From Saccharomonospora marina XMU15 (GTDB lineage Bacteria; Actinomycetota; Actinomycetes; Mycobacteriales; Pseudonocardiaceae): a DNA stretch of 64,000 nt. The position numbers and the translations under genes were made by a program. Every line of letters begins with the position of its first letter. The stretch's first letter is position 1. The notes beneath the pieces were generated by a model. The model did not search any database, was not told the origin of the DNA, and worked only from the letters and a program-made list of their open reading frames with translations. The stretch spans positions 2,074,628 through 2,138,627 of the forward strand of contig NZ_CM001439.1 in the NCBI RefSeq assembly GCF_000244955.1, in the 5' to 3' direction. This document shows, piece after piece, positions 26,568 to 34,408 of the stretch.

Positions 26568-27032
26568 ATGGAGCCGATATTGTTCGAGCAGGTCTACTTC
26601 GAGGACGTGCGACCCGGTCAGCGCATCCCTGCGCTTTCGGTGACCGTCGATCCGGTGCGGATGTTCTTCTTCAGCGCCGCCACCTACAACGGCCACCGGA
26701 TTCACTACGACCGCAGCTGGGCACGTGACGTGGAGGGCTATCCGGACACGCTGGTGCAGGGACCGCTGCAGGCGGCGCTGCTCGCGAAAGCGGTGACCGA
26801 CTGGATCGGCGGAGCAGGAAGGCTGGTCACGTTCTCCGTCCGCAACCGCATGTCAGCTCATCCGGGCGAGCGTCTGCTGTTCGGCGGTGTGGTAACCGCG
26901 ACCAGGGTCGAGGGCGAGCAGGGCCTTGTGGACGTGGAGATCAAGGCCGAGCGCGGCGACGACGTGCTGCTGCCCGGTACGGCCACGGTCTGCCTTCCCC
27001 GGCGCAGCGACCCGGACCGGCGGAGGGCGTGA
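26568..27032 (+). CDS. MaoC-like enoyl-CoA hydratase subunit
   Basis: 154-residue hot-dog protein. AATYNGHRIHYDRSWARDVEGY holds the Asp/His-type catalytic loop (here Asn-x4-His-like), and DTLVQGPLQAALL follows. It resembles ChsH1, the catalytic partner of ChsH2. With the preceding protein it should hydrate an enoyl-CoA before aldol cleavage. ATG 26568 lies 6 bp after the partner's stop; its end overlaps the aldolase gene by 4 bp. Confidence 0.8.
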   Translation: MEPILFEQVYFEDVRPGQRIPALSVTVDPVRMFFFSAATYNGHRIHYDRSWARDVEGYPDTLVQGPLQAALLAKAVTDWIGGAGRLVTFSVRNRMSAHPGERLLFGGVVTATRVEGEQGLVDVEIKAERGDDVLLPGTATVCLPRRSDPDRRRA

Positions 27033-28231
27033 GTATGGGACTGCGAGGCACCGCGGCGATCGTCGGCTTCCACGAACTTCCCGCGCGACGGCGGCAGGAC
27101 GGCCCTGCGATGTCCACGCTGGAGCAGTGGGCGACGTTGTCGGCGGCCGTGCTCGCCGACGCCGGTATCGACCCCGGTCGCGTCGGTGGTCTCGTGGCGC
27201 ACGGTCTGGCCGAGTCCAAGCTGTTCGTGCCCGCCACCCTGTCGGAGTACCTGGGAATCCCGCTCGGCTTCGGCGAGGTGGTGGATCTGGGAGGAGCCAC
27301 CTCGGCCGGGATGGTGTGGCGCGCCGCCGCCGCCGTCGAACTGGGCCTGTGCGAAGCCGTGTTGGCTGTGGTGCCCGGCTCCCGCCCTCCGGCATCTACC
27401 CGAAACCCGCCGCCCGAGCCGGGCTACCTCGGGGCCTCCAGCGGGGAGTACGGCTCACCGCAGGCCGAGTTCGAGATCCCCTACGGCAACCTCGGCCAGA
27501 ACGCGCCCTACGCCCAGATCGCGCAACGCTACGCCGCGGAGTTCGGATACGACCCGCGCGCCACCGCGAAGATCGCGGTGGACCAGCGCGCCAACGCGTG
27601 CGCGCATCCGGGCGCGGTCTTCCACGGAAAGCCGTTGACGATCGCCGACGTGCTGGACAGTCCGGTAATCGCCGAACCGCTTCACCTGCTGGAGATCGTG
27701 CTGCCGGTGCAGGGCGGGGCAGCCGTGCTGGTGGCCAATGCCGACGTGGCGCGTTCCGGCCGAAACCGTCCGGTGTGGATCAAAGGGTTCGGTGAGCAGG
27801 TCTCGTTCAAGACACCGACCTACGCCCAGGACATGGTGCGCAGCCCGATCGCGGCGTCGGCGCGGCGGGCCTTCGAGATGGCCGGTGTCGACCGTGCCGA
27901 GATCGACGTGGCTTCGATCTACGACTGCTACACGATCACGGTGCTGATGAGCCTGGAGGACGCGGGTTTCTGCGAGAAGGGAACCGGGATGCGCTGGATC
28001 GCGGAGCACGACCTGACCTTTCGCGGCGACTTCCCGCTGAACACCGCGGGCGGCCAGCTTTCGTTCGGGCAGGCCGGAATGGCGGGCGGGATGCACCACG
28101 TCTGCGACGCGGTGCGGCAGCTGATGGGACGGGCCGGTGAGGCGCAGGTGCCTGGCGCGGACACGGCGTTTGTCACCGGAACCGGCGGGATCATGAGCGA
28201 GCAGGTGGCGCTCGTGCTACGAGGGGAGTGA
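27029..28231 (+). CDS. Thiolase-fold lipid-transfer-type aldolase (Ltp family)
   Basis: 400-residue thiolase-superfamily protein of the SCP-x/Ltp type without the classical nucleophile Cys (DLGGATSAGMVWRAAA). It has the family blocks IAVDQRANACAHP, YDCYTITVLMSLEDAGFC and NTAGGQLSFGQAGMAGGMHH. Ltp aldolases with a DUF35 partner cleave beta-hydroxyacyl-CoA side chains by retro-aldol reaction. A DUF35 gene follows directly, so the two should form a complex. Start GTG 27029 overlaps the hydratase stop; ATG 27035 is possible. Confidence 0.85.
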   Translation: MSMGLRGTAAIVGFHELPARRRQDGPAMSTLEQWATLSAAVLADAGIDPGRVGGLVAHGLAESKLFVPATLSEYLGIPLGFGEVVDLGGATSAGMVWRAAAAVELGLCEAVLAVVPGSRPPASTRNPPPEPGYLGASSGEYGSPQAEFEIPYGNLGQNAPYAQIAQRYAAEFGYDPRATAKIAVDQRANACAHPGAVFHGKPLTIADVLDSPVIAEPLHLLEIVLPVQGGAAVLVANADVARSGRNRPVWIKGFGEQVSFKTPTYAQDMVRSPIAASARRAFEMAGVDRAEIDVASIYDCYTITVLMSLEDAGFCEKGTGMRWIAEHDLTFRGDFPLNTAGGQLSFGQAGMAGGMHHVCDAVRQLMGRAGEAQVPGADTAFVTGTGGIMSEQVALVLRGE

Positions 28232-28235
28232 GTCG

Positions 28236-28670
28236 ATGACCGAACCGGTACCGCGCCCGGTCCCCGAACCGACGGCAGTCTCGGCGCCGTTCTGGGAGTC
28301 GTTGCGCCGCCACAGAATTCGAATCCAGTACTCGCCCTCGTTGGCGGAGTACGTGTTCTACCCGAGACTGCTGGCGCCGCGCACACTCGCCGACGACCTG
28401 GAATGGCGGGAGATCAGCGGGCTCGGCACGCTCTACACCTACACGGTCACCCACCGACCTACCGCACCACCATGGCGCGACGCGGTTCCGCAGTCGCTGG
28501 CCGTCGTGCAGTGGGACGAGGGACCGAGGTTCAGCACCGAACTGGTCGATGTGGACCCAGCGGAAATCTGGATCGGAATGCGGGTGGAACCGGTTTTCAC
28601 CGAACTTTCCGGCGAGGACGTCACGATGCTGCGCTACCGGCCGGCAGCCGGTGGTGCAGCCGGTTACTAG
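28236..28670 (+). CDS. DUF35 OB-fold protein lacking the zinc-ribbon cysteines
   Basis: 144 residues. The OB-fold part is clear (GLGTLYTYTVTHRP, PQSLAVVQWDEGPRFSTELVDV, GMRVEPVF), as in DUF35 partners of Ltp aldolases. The N-terminal rubredoxin-like ribbon has no cysteines: IQYSPSLAEYVFYPRLLAP stands where CxxC pairs are expected. It probably binds the preceding aldolase, as ChsH2 does Ltp2. Last gene of the 15.9-28.7 kb block. Confidence 0.8.
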   Translation: MTEPVPRPVPEPTAVSAPFWESLRRHRIRIQYSPSLAEYVFYPRLLAPRTLADDLEWREISGLGTLYTYTVTHRPTAPPWRDAVPQSLAVVQWDEGPRFSTELVDVDPAEIWIGMRVEPVFTELSGEDVTMLRYRPAAGGAAGY

Positions 28671-28692
28671 CGGATAGCGTTGCTCCTTCCAA

Positions 28693-28713
28693 ACTAGTTC
28701 TAATAGAAATAGT
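28693..28713. promoter_or_regulatory. 21-bp palindrome upstream of the Dpp-type ABC operon
   Basis: Arms ACTAGTTCTA and TAGAAATAGT around a central A at 28703, with one mismatched pair. It lies 115 bp before the solute-binding protein gene within an AT-rich stretch (28691-28731) that also holds AGTAGTACT. A regulator operator is likely; the regulator is unknown. Confidence 0.55.
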
Positions 28714-28827
28714 ATCGAAAGTAGTACTAAGATGCGGTGAGGTCCGGCAGGTCGCCTCCGGCGGCGATGCGGTCACCTCCAACCCAACACATCCCGGCGC
28801 GGCAGCGGTGCCGCACAGGAGGAACAA

Positions 28828-30453
28828 ATGAAGGTGCGCAGAACGAGACGACTGTGGTCGATCGTGGGACTGCTGAGCGTCGCGGCGCTGACCGTGAGCT
28901 GCTCGTCGGCCGGTGAGGACGCGGCCGGGTCCGGTACGGGCGAGGCCGGATCCGACAGCACCTACCAGGTCGGGATGATCGGTACCGACTCGGGAGGAAA
29001 CCCGGTACGGGGCGGAACCTTCACGATGGCGGGGTTCTCCGAGCCAAGGCTGCTCGATCCCGCCGAAACCATCGTCGCCGGCTCAACGGGCGGCGTCGAG
29101 ATGGCCGCCGTCTACGATGTCCTGCTGCGTTGGGACAGCGAAGCGAACAAGGTGGTGCCGCGGCTTGCCGAGTCCATCAGCGCCAACGACGACTTCACCA
29201 CCTGGACGCTGACACTGCGCGACGGCGTGAAGTTCAGCGACGGCAGTCCGCTGAACGCGGCGGCGGTGAAGTGGAGCATCGAGCGCTACGTCGAAAAGGG
29301 TGCGACGGAGGCCAAGCTGTGGCAGGCCAGCGTCACCAAGATCGGCACACCTGACGAGCGCACCGTGGTGTTCGAACTGGCGGACAAGTGGCCGACCTTC
29401 GACCACATGCTCACCAGCGGCCCCGGCATGATCGTCGCCAAGTCGGCCGACGCTGGCGGGAAGTTCAAGCCCGTGGGCGCGGGCCCGTTCACCTTCGAAC
29501 GCCACGCCCCGCAGGAAGAGCTGGTGCTCAAGGCCAACGACGGCTACTGGGACGGCAGGCCGAACCTGGACCGAATCCGGGTGGTGTACCTCAACGACCC
29601 GCACGCGTCGATGGAGTCGTTCGGCTCCGGTGGCGTCAACTCGGTCTTCCTGCGTGATCCCGACCTGGTCGACAAGGCGCTCGCCGACAAGCTGCCCGGC
29701 TTCCTCAACATGGTCTCGCTCGGCAACGTCGCGATGATCAACGCCGCTGAAGGCCGTCCAGGCGCCGACCCCAGGGTCCGGCAGGCGATGCATCACGCGA
29801 TCAACCCCGAGCTGATCCGGCAGCGCGCGTTCCAGGGCGCGGGCGTGGCGAGCAACGCCATCTTCCCGGAGTTCTCGCAGTGGCACACCGATACCGAGCC
29901 GCTGCCGTACGACCCGGAGCAGGCCAAGCGGCTGCTGAGCGAGGCGAAGGCCGACGGCTTCGACGGCAAGGTCAGCTACACCGACGCGCAGGACCCCGCT
30001 TCGAGGGCGACGGCACTGGCGTTCAAGTCCTCACTGGAAGCCGTCGGGTTCGAGGTCGAACTCGACCTCACCCGGACGGTGGCCGACCAGATCTCGAAGG
30101 TGGCGGTCAAGCAGGACTACGACGTGGCCGGCTGGGGCATCAGTTGGCGTGAGGCGGGCCCCTACGGCCGGATGTTCGCGACGCTGCACAGCAAGGGCAA
30201 CCTGTCGGCGGGCATGCCCACCGGCAAGGAGATGGACGCGCTGCTGGACGAGTTCCGAGGCGCCGAGACTCTTGAGCAGCAGCGAGCCGTCATGGCCAAG
30301 ATCCAGCAGCAGTGGAACGAGGACGTGCCCGCGCTGGTCTACGGTCCCACGCCGGAGTTCCTCGTCTGGGCCGAGAACATCCACGGCGTCGTCGACACCA
30401 CCAACAGCATGGTGCTGCTCGACAAGGCCTGGATCGAGGGCGGTGGCTCCTGA
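28828..30453 (+). CDS. ABC transporter substrate-binding lipoprotein, family 5 (Dpp/Opp type)
   Basis: 541 residues. Positively charged signal peptide, hydrophobic core and lipobox LTVSC give an exported lipoprotein. The family 5 fold is shown by RGGTFTMAG, LDPAETIV, FTTWTLTLRDGVKFSDGSPL and PVGAGPFTF. This family binds peptides but also other compounds. ACAGGAGGA lies just upstream. It heads a five-gene importer operon. The surrounding catabolic genes suggest a non-peptide ligand (inference). Confidence 0.92.
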   Translation: MKVRRTRRLWSIVGLLSVAALTVSCSSAGEDAAGSGTGEAGSDSTYQVGMIGTDSGGNPVRGGTFTMAGFSEPRLLDPAETIVAGSTGGVEMAAVYDVLLRWDSEANKVVPRLAESISANDDFTTWTLTLRDGVKFSDGSPLNAAAVKWSIERYVEKGATEAKLWQASVTKIGTPDERTVVFELADKWPTFDHMLTSGPGMIVAKSADAGGKFKPVGAGPFTFERHAPQEELVLKANDGYWDGRPNLDRIRVVYLNDPHASMESFGSGGVNSVFLRDPDLVDKALADKLPGFLNMVSLGNVAMINAAEGRPGADPRVRQAMHHAINPELIRQRAFQGAGVASNAIFPEFSQWHTDTEPLPYDPEQAKRLLSEAKADGFDGKVSYTDAQDPASRATALAFKSSLEAVGFEVELDLTRTVADQISKVAVKQDYDVAGWGISWREAGPYGRMFATLHSKGNLSAGMPTGKEMDALLDEFRGAETLEQQRAVMAKIQQQWNEDVPALVYGPTPEFLVWAENIHGVVDTTNSMVLLDKAWIEGGGS

Positions 30454-30463
30454 CGGACGGGAC

Positions 30464-30498
30464 GCCGGTGCGCCCGCTTCCGTGGCGGGCGCACCGGC
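30464..30498 (+). terminator. Perfect 14-bp hairpin between binding protein and permease genes
   Basis: Arms 30464-30477 (GCCGGTGCGCCCGC) and 30485-30498 are exactly complementary, with a 7-nt loop. Such hairpins after binding-protein genes often protect the upstream mRNA or partly terminate, giving more binding protein than permease. Confidence 0.6.
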
Positions 30499-30537
30499 TC
30501 ACGGTCCGAAGCCGGTGGAAGACGGAAGGAGCCCGCG

Positions 30538-31491
30538 ATGGCGAACGCCGCGTTGAAGCGGCTCGGTGAACTGGTGATCGTGCTGCTGATCGTCAGCGCA
30601 GGCACCCTCGCTCTGCTGTCGCTGACACCGACCGACCCCGCGGTGACCGTGCTCGGTGAGGGACACAGCGAGCAGGAGTACGCCCAGGTACGCGAGGAAC
30701 TGGGGCTCAACGACCCGCTGCCGGTGCGCTACCTGGACTGGCTGTCCGCCGCGGTTCGCGGTGACCTCGGCGCCTCCGTGGTGCCGCCCTACAGCGACGT
30801 CGCCGAGCGCATCGGTGCCGCGCTTCCCGTCAGCATCGAACTGGCGGTGCTGGGCCTGGCCATGGCACTGCTGGTTTCGGTACCGCTGGCCATGTGGTCG
30901 GCCTACCACGCGGGCGGCCGGGTGGACCGGCTGATCAGCGCGGGAACCTTCGGGGTGCTTTCGGTGCCAAGCTTCCTCGCCGGACTGCTGGTGATCATGG
31001 TGTTCTCCGTGCGACTGGGCTGGTTCCCCCGAACCGAGTGGGTGCGGCTGAGCGAGAGCGTGGCGGACAACCTCTACCACGCGTTCCTGCCCGCGCTGAC
31101 GATCGCGCTGGTGGAGGCGGCGATGTTCACCCGCATCCTGCGCAACGACCTGATCACGACGCTGCGCGAGGACTACATCCTCTCGGCGAAGGCCAAGGGC
31201 ATGTCGCCGGTGCACATCATGTTCTCCGACGCGCTGCGGCCGTCGTCGTTCTCGTTGATCACGGTGCTGGGCATCAGCCTGGGCAGGCTGATCGGCAGCA
31301 CGGTGATCGTGGAGTACCTGTTCGCCCTTCCCGGGATGGGTTCGCTCGTCATCAACGCGGCCAACCAGGGTGACTTCACGATGGTGCAGGGGGCGGTGCT
31401 GGTGATCGCGCTGATCTACGTGGTGACCAACGCGCTGATCGACCTCTCCTACAACTACCTCGACCCACGGATCAGGCGGGCCCATGTCTGA
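30538..31491 (+). CDS. ABC transporter permease (DppB type)
   Basis: 317-residue inner-membrane permease with about six helices. The N-terminal helix LVIVLLIVSAGTLALLSL, then DppB features (LGLNDPLPVRYLDWL) and the EAA loop region DYILSAKAKGMSPVHIMFSDALRPS that contacts the ATPase. ATG 30538 has AAGGAG upstream. It overlaps the next permease by 8 bp. Confidence 0.93.
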   Translation: MANAALKRLGELVIVLLIVSAGTLALLSLTPTDPAVTVLGEGHSEQEYAQVREELGLNDPLPVRYLDWLSAAVRGDLGASVVPPYSDVAERIGAALPVSIELAVLGLAMALLVSVPLAMWSAYHAGGRVDRLISAGTFGVLSVPSFLAGLLVIMVFSVRLGWFPRTEWVRLSESVADNLYHAFLPALTIALVEAAMFTRILRNDLITTLREDYILSAKAKGMSPVHIMFSDALRPSSFSLITVLGISLGRLIGSTVIVEYLFALPGMGSLVINAANQGDFTMVQGAVLVIALIYVVTNALIDLSYNYLDPRIRRAHV

Positions 31492-32362
31492 CGTCGCCAG
31501 CTCGAAACCACGCGGCAGGGCAGGCCGTGTCGCCTCGTTCGACGTGGCCGCATGGTTGTGCGGCGGCTGGTTGGTGACGCTCGTGCTCGCCGCGGTGTTC
31601 GCGCCGCTGCTGCCGCTGGGCGAGCATGCCGACATCGCGAACACCATCGACTCACCCGCGCTGGCCCGGCCGGACCTGTTCTCCGAACACCCGCTCGGCA
31701 CCAACAACTTCGGGCTGGACCTGCTGGCCAGGGTCATCCACGGCGCGCGGGCGTCGCTGGTCGTCTCGGTGGGGGCGGTGCTGATCGGCATGGTGGTGGG
31801 CGGCTCGATCGGCATCGTCGCGGGCTACTTCCGCAAGCTCACCGACTCGGTGATCGGTGTGCTGACCAACTCGTTGCTGGCTGTGCCGCCGCTCATCCTG
31901 CTGATCGCGCTGGCGACGGTGCTGCGGCCGAACCTGCGCAACATCGCGATCGCGCTGTCGCTGCTGGCACTTCCCAGCATGATCAGGATGGCAAGGGCCA
32001 GCACGCTGGCGTTCGCGCAGCGCGACTTCGTGCTGGCGGCGAAATCCATGGGAGCTTCGCGGCTGAGAGTGATGACGCGCGAACTGCTGCCCAACGTGAT
32101 CCTGCCGCTGGCCTCCTACGGCATGGTGATGGTCTCGGTGCTGATCGTGGCGGAGGCGTCGCTGAGCTTCCTCGGTCTGGGAATCCAGCAGCCGGACCCG
32201 TCGTGGGGAAACATGATCGCCGAGGGCGAGGGTGACACCTTCGCCGAACACCCGCACGTCGTGCTCGTCCCGGGCATCGCGCTGTTGCTCACCGTTTTCT
32301 CGTTCAATCTGCTCGGGGAGAAGGCCAGGAAACGCTGGGACCCCCGGGTCGCGAAACTGTAA
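31484..32362 (+). CDS. ABC transporter permease (DppC type)
   Basis: 292 residues. DppC-type permease with an N-terminal helix, HPLGTNNFGLDLLARVIHGAR (characteristic DppC block) and the EAA loop DFVLAAKSMGASRLRVMTRELLPN. Forms the translocation pore with the preceding permease. Start overlaps the dppB-like gene by 8 bp. Confidence 0.93.
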   Translation: MSDVASSKPRGRAGRVASFDVAAWLCGGWLVTLVLAAVFAPLLPLGEHADIANTIDSPALARPDLFSEHPLGTNNFGLDLLARVIHGARASLVVSVGAVLIGMVVGGSIGIVAGYFRKLTDSVIGVLTNSLLAVPPLILLIALATVLRPNLRNIAIALSLLALPSMIRMARASTLAFAQRDFVLAAKSMGASRLRVMTRELLPNVILPLASYGMVMVSVLIVAEASLSFLGLGIQQPDPSWGNMIAEGEGDTFAEHPHVVLVPGIALLLTVFSFNLLGEKARKRWDPRVAKL

Positions 32363-32376
32363 GGAGGCGGCAGGCA

Positions 32377-33417
32377 ATGGAACCGACCCCTGCTATGCCG
32401 ACCGCGACGCCGCCGAGCACGCGCCGGGCGCCGCTGCTCGTGGTGCGCGACCTGCGTACCCGGTTGCGCACCGAACGAGGCGAGCTGACCGCTGTGGACG
32501 GCGTCTCGTTCACCATCGCAGAGGGCGAGACGTTCGGCATCGTGGGGGAGTCCGGATCGGGCAAGTCGGTGCTCGGCCGGACCGTCATGGGCCTGCACAC
32601 CACGGGCGCGGGCACGACCGTCACCGGCAGCGTGCTCTTCGACGGCGTCGATGTGCACGCCATCGGCTCCTCCGGCAGGCGCGCGCTCTGGGGATCGCGG
32701 CTCGGCATGGTGTTCCAGGACCCGATGACCGCGTTGAACCCGGTCAAGAAGGTCGGCGCGCACCTGACGGAGACCGTGCGCAAGCACCAGCGGCTGGACA
32801 GGGCAAAGGCCCGCGCGCGAGCGGAGGAATTGCTGCGCCTGGTGGGAATCCCGGAACCGCGGCGCAGGTTCGGGCAGTATCCGCACGAACTGTCCGGCGG
32901 CATGCGGCAGCGCGTGGTGATCGCGATGGCACTGGCCAACCACCCGAAGCTGCTGATCGCCGACGAGCCGACCACCGCGCTGGACGTCACCGTGCAGAAG
33001 CAGATCCTGGACCTGCTGGCGGACCTGCGGACCGAACTCGGCATGGCGATCGTCCTCATCAGTCACGACCTCGGGGTGGTCGCGGGCAGGACCGACCGGG
33101 TCGCGGTGATGTACGCGGGTCGCATCGTGGAGACCGCCCCGGCGGCGGAGCTGTTCTCACGGCCACGACATCGCTACACCGAGGCGCTGCTGGCGTCGAT
33201 ACCGAAGCTGGCCGACCCGCCGCACTCCCGGCTGGAGGCCATCGAGGGCGCACCGCCCGACATGGTCGCGCCCGCACCCGGCTGCGCCTTCGCGCCACGT
33301 TGCCGCCATGCCGATGCCACATGCCACGAGCTCGCCGCCGAGCCGGTGGCCGCGGCGGACTCGCCGCGACACGTGTTCGCCTGCCACCACCCCGCCTCGG
33401 AAGGAGCGATGCGATGA
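32377..33417 (+). CDS. ABC transporter ATP-binding protein (DppD/OppD type)
   Basis: 346-residue nucleotide-binding subunit. Walker A GESGSGKS, signature LSGGMRQR, Walker B LLIADEPTT, and the C-terminal oligopeptide/dipeptide-type cysteine region (APGCAFAPRCRHADATCHE) that is known to carry an iron-sulfur cluster in some members. AAGGAGG precedes it. Overlaps the next ATPase gene by 4 bp. Confidence 0.93.
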   Translation: MEPTPAMPTATPPSTRRAPLLVVRDLRTRLRTERGELTAVDGVSFTIAEGETFGIVGESGSGKSVLGRTVMGLHTTGAGTTVTGSVLFDGVDVHAIGSSGRRALWGSRLGMVFQDPMTALNPVKKVGAHLTETVRKHQRLDRAKARARAEELLRLVGIPEPRRRFGQYPHELSGGMRQRVVIAMALANHPKLLIADEPTTALDVTVQKQILDLLADLRTELGMAIVLISHDLGVVAGRTDRVAVMYAGRIVETAPAAELFSRPRHRYTEALLASIPKLADPPHSRLEAIEGAPPDMVAPAPGCAFAPRCRHADATCHELAAEPVAAADSPRHVFACHHPASEGAMR

Positions 33418-34391
33418 CCGCCGCAGCCGAGCACCGGCACGGGAGAACCCCGGTGCTGTCCGTTCGCGATCTGGTGGTGGAGTTTCCCGCAGGAAGATCG
33501 CAGCGGGTACACGCGGTTTCCGGCGTCAGCTTCGACGTGTTCGAGGCAGAGACGCTGGGCATCCTCGGCGAGTCCGGCTGCGGCAAGTCGACGACGGGCC
33601 GCGCGGCCATGCAGCTACCGCCGCCGACGTCGGGTTCGGTGCGGCTGCGCGGCAACGAACTGACCGGGCTGCGGCCCCGGGCGCTGCGGCGCGAACGCAG
33701 GAAACTGCAGATGATCCTGCAGGACCCGGTGTCGTCACTGAACCCGAGGCGAAGGGTCGCCGACCTCGTCGCGGAAGGGCCGAGGATGTGGGGACAGCCA
33801 CCCTCACGCGAACGTGTCGAGTCGGTGCTTTCCTCGGTCGGGCTGGATCCGGCGACGGTGTGGCGGCGCAGGCCGCACGAGCTGTCCGGAGGGCAGTGCC
33901 AGCGGGTGTGCATCGCCAGGGCGCTGCTGCTCCAACCCGACGTGCTGATCTGCGACGAACCGGTGTCCAGTCTGGACGTCTCGGTGCAGGCGCAGATTCT
34001 GAATCTGCTGGAGGACGCCAAACACGAGCACGGGCTGAGCATGGTTTTCATAGCACACGACATCGCCGTGGTGAAGAACATCAGTGACCGCATCATGGTG
34101 ATGTACCTCGGCAAGACCTGCGAGGTGCTGCCGTCGGCGGACATCTCCGCCTCGGCACGGCATCCCTACACCAGGCTGCTGCTGGAATCGGTTCCCGGCG
34201 TCGAGCAGGTCGAGCAGCTCACCGGTGATGCGCCTGCACAGCAGGAACTGCCGTCGCCGTTGAACCCGCCCAGCGGCTGCCGGTTCCGCACGCGGTGTCC
34301 GCTGGCCACAGCACGCTGCGCGCGTGAGGAGCCCCCGCTGCGTGCCGTCGGCACAGACCACTACCTCGCGTGCCACAACGTGGCGGCATGA
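33414..34391 (+). CDS. ABC transporter ATP-binding protein (DppF/OppF type)
   Basis: 325 residues. Walker A GESGCGKST, signature LSGGQCQR, Walker B VLICDEPVSSLD, C-terminal cysteine region SGCRFRTRCPLATARCA. Second ATPase of the importer, pairing with the preceding one. ATG 33414 is set by AAGGAG and the 4-bp overlap with the upstream stop. Confidence 0.93.
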   Translation: MTAAAEHRHGRTPVLSVRDLVVEFPAGRSQRVHAVSGVSFDVFEAETLGILGESGCGKSTTGRAAMQLPPPTSGSVRLRGNELTGLRPRALRRERRKLQMILQDPVSSLNPRRRVADLVAEGPRMWGQPPSRERVESVLSSVGLDPATVWRRRPHELSGGQCQRVCIARALLLQPDVLICDEPVSSLDVSVQAQILNLLEDAKHEHGLSMVFIAHDIAVVKNISDRIMVMYLGKTCEVLPSADISASARHPYTRLLLESVPGVEQVEQLTGDAPAQQELPSPLNPPSGCRFRTRCPLATARCAREEPPLRAVGTDHYLACHNVAA

Positions 34392-34408
34392 GAAGGGAGC
34401 AGTCGCGG

